A DNA stretch of 53,839 nt from Bacteroidales bacterium. Its GTDB lineage: Bacteria; Bacteroidota; Bacteroidia; Bacteroidales; ML635J-15. Of the stretch, positions 52,223 through 53,839 are shown piece by piece; the stretch's first letter is position 1; each line of letters opens with the position of its first letter. The stretch is taken from contig JAQIBY010000098.1 of assembly GCA_027858835.1 (NCBI GenBank), forward strand, positions 1 through 53,839, in the 5' to 3' direction. Position numbers and translations under genes: made by a program. Under the pieces are notes generated by a model. That model had not been told where the DNA came from, did not search any database, and saw nothing but the letters and a program-made list of their open reading frames with translations.

Positions 52223-53059
52223 ATGAAAAAAATATTACTAATAATACCTGCCCTCCTTTTAATGATGCAGTTTTCGTGTACACAAACAGCAGAAGAGTAT
52301 GTTGATAGAGGCAATACTAAGTATGAATTAAAAGATTATAGAGGGGCAATCGCTGACTATAGTAAAGCTATTGAGATAAATCCTGATTATGCAGTGGCTT
52401 ACACTAACAGAGGATCTGCTAAAGATTATTTAGAAGACTACAAAGGGGCAATAGAAGATTATAGCAAAACTATTGAGATTAATCCTGAGCATGAATTGGC
52501 TTACACTAACAGAGGGTTTGCTAAGTTTGCTTTAGGAGACCACAGAGGGGCAATAGTTGATTTTAACAAAGCCATTGAGATTAATCCTGATTATGCAGTA
52601 GCTTACAATAACAGAGGGTTTGTTAAAAATTATTTAGAAGACTACAGAGGTGCAATAGAAGATTATAGCAAAGCCATTGAGATTAATCCTAATGATGCTA
52701 CGGCTTATTATTTTAGAGGCAATGCTAATGGTCGATTAGAAGACTACACAGGGGCAATAGCTGACTATAACAAAGCGATTGAAATTAATCCTGATTATGC
52801 AGTGGCTTATAATAACAGAGGATATGCTAAAAATAAATTAGAAGACCCCAGAGGTGCAATAGAAGATTATAGCAAAGCTATTGAGATTAATCCTAATAAT
52901 ACAGAGGCTTATTTTGGCAGAAGTGGTAGCAAGATTGCTTTAGAAGACTACCGAGGGGCAATAGAAGATTGTAACAAAGCAATTGAGATTAACCCTGATT
53001 ATGAAGCTGCTTATTTACTCAAAGAATTTGCTAAATTGTTTTTAAAGCAAAAAAAATAG
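52223..53059 (+). CDS. TPR-repeat lipoprotein, apparently truncated by a frameshift
   Basis: The 278-residue protein has a lipoprotein signal with lipobox QFSC (Cys19) and then almost nothing but 34-residue tetratricopeptide repeats of the form DYRGAIADYSKAIEINPDYAVAYTNRG, seven full copies in a row. It should be a lipid-anchored scaffold facing the periplasm or cell surface; partners are unknown. The frame closes at a TAG directly after an A8 tract. Deleting one A would continue the protein as QKNSASLDLSKDGELSES..., which resembles the C-terminal QK-x-S/G-A-C-LD-x-SKAGELG tail usual for Bacteroidota TPR proteins. The gene is thus probably frameshifted or phase-variable. A second gene with nearly the same start lies at 53612. 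Both follow the tRNA and belong to an AT-rich, accessory-looking segment. Confidence 0.85.
   Translation: MKKILLIIPALLLMMQFSCTQTAEEYVDRGNTKYELKDYRGAIADYSKAIEINPDYAVAYTNRGSAKDYLEDYKGAIEDYSKTIEINPEHELAYTNRGFAKFALGDHRGAIVDFNKAIEINPDYAVAYNNRGFVKNYLEDYRGAIEDYSKAIEINPNDATAYYFRGNANGRLEDYTGAIADYNKAIEINPDYAVAYNNRGYAKNKLEDPRGAIEDYSKAIEINPNNTEAYFGRSGSKIALEDYRGAIEDCNKAIEINPDYEAAYLLKEFAKLFLKQKK
52334..53047 (+). repeat. seven in-frame 102-bp tandem repeats (TPR units)
   Basis: Units begin at 52334, 52436, 52538, 52640, 52742, 52844 and 52946, each with a form of GACTACAGAGGGGCAATAGA. The exact 102-base step equals one 34-residue TPR. High DNA similarity among units suggests recent duplication or gene conversion. 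Confidence 0.9.
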
Positions 53060-53204
53060 TGCGAGTTTAGATTTGAGTAAAGACGGAGAATTAAGCGAAA
53101 GTATATTATTTGTAGTTATTAGAGATTTTTTTATTCATAATATGACAACAAAGTTCACGAAAAGACTTGTAATTTTAAAACCAGTAAAAATGGTTAAAAT
53201 TTAA
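53060..53204 (+). pseudogene. detached C-terminal tail of the TPR lipoprotein
   Basis: The +1 frame (codons from 53061) is open from the A8 tract to TAA at 53202-53204 and encodes ASLDLSKDGELSESILFVVIRDFF and more. The first part resembles the conserved end ACLDxSKAGELGxxxAYxxIRxxC of TPR proteins. The tail after RDFF is longer than usual, so a second lesion may exist. No independent start or ribosome-binding site is seen. Confidence 0.5.
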
Positions 53205-53216
53205 AGAAATAATAAT

Positions 53217-53552
53217 ATGAATTTTAATAAAAAGATCATAGAGTTAAAAGAATTGTTAATTGAAACAACATTTGAAATATTAGGTAAAATATCTACTTTT
53301 TCTATTGTGCTCTTTTATATCTTAATTGGATTGTCAGTTTTTTTATTTACACCATTATTGTTATTTAAGATTATCAATTCTAATAAAGGTATAGTTTTTA
53401 TTAATAAATTATGTGATATTCCATTATCTTTTTTAAAGTGGTTATGGCATAATTGGTTGGGTGTACTTTTAGGTGTAACTTTTACAATAGTATTTGTAAT
53501 AATATTGACTTTTTTAATTCGTTTACTTAAACAATTACCTGATAAAGAATAA
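53217..53552 (+). CDS. small membrane protein of unknown function
   Basis: The 111-residue protein begins MNFNKKIIELKELLIE and has two strongly hydrophobic segments, about residues 29-51 (FSIVLFYILIGLSVFLFTPLLLF) and 80-104 (LGVLLGVTFTIVFVIILTFLI), joined by a segment rich in Trp (FLKWLWHNWLG) that may lie on the membrane surface. I recognise no family. It lies between two copies of the TPR lipoprotein gene in an AT-rich segment and its codon choice (AT-ending codons) matches that setting. It could be a real small gene of the accessory segment; the ATG at 53217 is the only good start. Confidence 0.55.
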   Translation: MNFNKKIIELKELLIETTFEILGKISTFSIVLFYILIGLSVFLFTPLLLFKIINSNKGIVFINKLCDIPLSFLKWLWHNWLGVLLGVTFTIVFVIILTFLIRLLKQLPDKE

Positions 53553-53611
53553 ATGCTGATAAAAAGCCTAAAAAACTTTAACTTTGAAAAAACCAACAAA
53601 ATAACTGTAAG

Positions 53612-53839
53612 ATGAAAAAAATATTACTAATAATACCTGCCCTCCTTTTAATAATGCAGATTTCGTGTACACAAACAGCAGAAGAGTATGTTGATAGAGG
53701 CAATACTAAGTATGAATTAAAAGATTACAGGGGGGCAATTGCTGACTATAACAAAGCGATTGAAATTAATCCTGAGAATGCTGATGCTTATTTTAACAGA
53801 GGGTTTACTAAGCATGATTTAGAAGACTACAGGGGAGCA
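53612..53839 (+). CDS. second TPR-repeat lipoprotein, cut off by the window edge
   Basis: The first 76 codons are present and the frame is open to the end of the window. The start (MKKILLIIPALLLIMQISC TQTAEEYVDRGNTKYELKD) differs from the 52223 product in only two of its first 38 residues, and the DNA is almost identical over the first 130 bases, while the sequences before the two ATGs differ. It has the same lipobox (Cys19) and the same 34-residue TPR units. It is therefore a recent tandem duplicate, and more copies may follow outside the window. Confidence 0.85.
   Translation, partial: MKKILLIIPALLLIMQISCTQTAEEYVDRGNTKYELKDYRGAIADYNKAIEINPENADAYFNRGFTKHDLEDYRGA

Noticed and set aside
52334-53047. 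Regular 102-bp repeats considered as a CRISPR-like or non-coding tandem array
   Set aside because: The units are contiguous, keep one open frame and encode 34-residue TPRs; there are no spacers and no cas genes.

Overview
The window is chromosomal DNA of a member of the Bacteroidota. The evidence is five proteins with type IX secretion (T9SS) C-terminal sorting domains, a division/cell-wall (dcw) cluster in the Bacteroidota order, a PorE-like TPR/PD40/OmpA protein, a GldE-type CBS protein, promoters of the TAnnTTTG type, and an AT-rich base composition. MurE carries the DNPR motif of enzymes that add meso-diaminopimelate. I cannot name the genus from the sequence alone.

Layout. 1-1.4 kb: an isocitrate/isopropylmalate dehydrogenase gene with its own terminator. 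1.5-7.9 kb (minus): two overlapping T9SS cargo genes (a beta-propeller-like protein and a CocE-type serine hydrolase), then a PorE-like envelope protein. 8.1-10 kb (minus): dxs. 10.2-13.1 kb (plus): an operon of an OmpA lipoprotein, a radical SAM/SPASM protein, folK and tadA, whose stop lies one base from the convergent gldE-like gene. 13.1-18.5 kb (minus): coaX, an outer-membrane protein, a TPR protein, lptC, a small membrane protein and the gldE-like gene, apparently one transcript. 18.6-20.7 kb (plus): a PpiD/SurA-type chaperone. 21.1-25 kb (minus): two paralogous T9SS cargo genes, each with its own terminator. 25.1-25.8 kb: a Crp/Fnr regulator. 26-41.3 kb (minus): a tight 14-gene dcw operon running mraZ, rsmH, ftsL, ftsI, murE, mraY, murD, ftsW, murG, murC, ftsQ, ftsA, ftsZ, yqeY, preceded by 10-bp-periodic TGGGA boxes that look like the MraZ operator. 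41.5-46 kb (plus): an O-acyltransferase/N-acyltransferase pair resembling the glycine-lipid genes glsA/glsB, an OmpA protein with a very acidic low-complexity linker, and a methyltransferase. 46.2-51.6 kb: a 1794-residue gingipain-like C25 protease with PKD, GEVED and repeated Ig-like domains and a T9SS tail.

At 51.7 kb lies a CAT-anticodon tRNA whose acceptor stem fits tRNA-Ile2 (lysidine type). After it the character of the DNA changes. There is a strong hairpin, a perfect 11-bp tandem repeat, about 370 bp of AT-rich non-coding DNA, and duplicated TPR lipoprotein genes separated by a small membrane protein, running off the window edge. This looks like an accessory segment beginning at a tRNA. 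The first TPR gene appears frameshifted at an A8 tract: removing one A restores a C-terminal tail like those usual in this protein family.

The observations most worth checking are a 148-bp MITE-like element inserted exactly between the crp-type gene and yqeY, the A8 frameshift and TPR duplication next to the tRNA, the MraZ boxes, and a dispersed intergenic repeat shared by two gene-free stretches. Nothing I can see amounts to a clearly new multi-gene defence or biosynthetic system.
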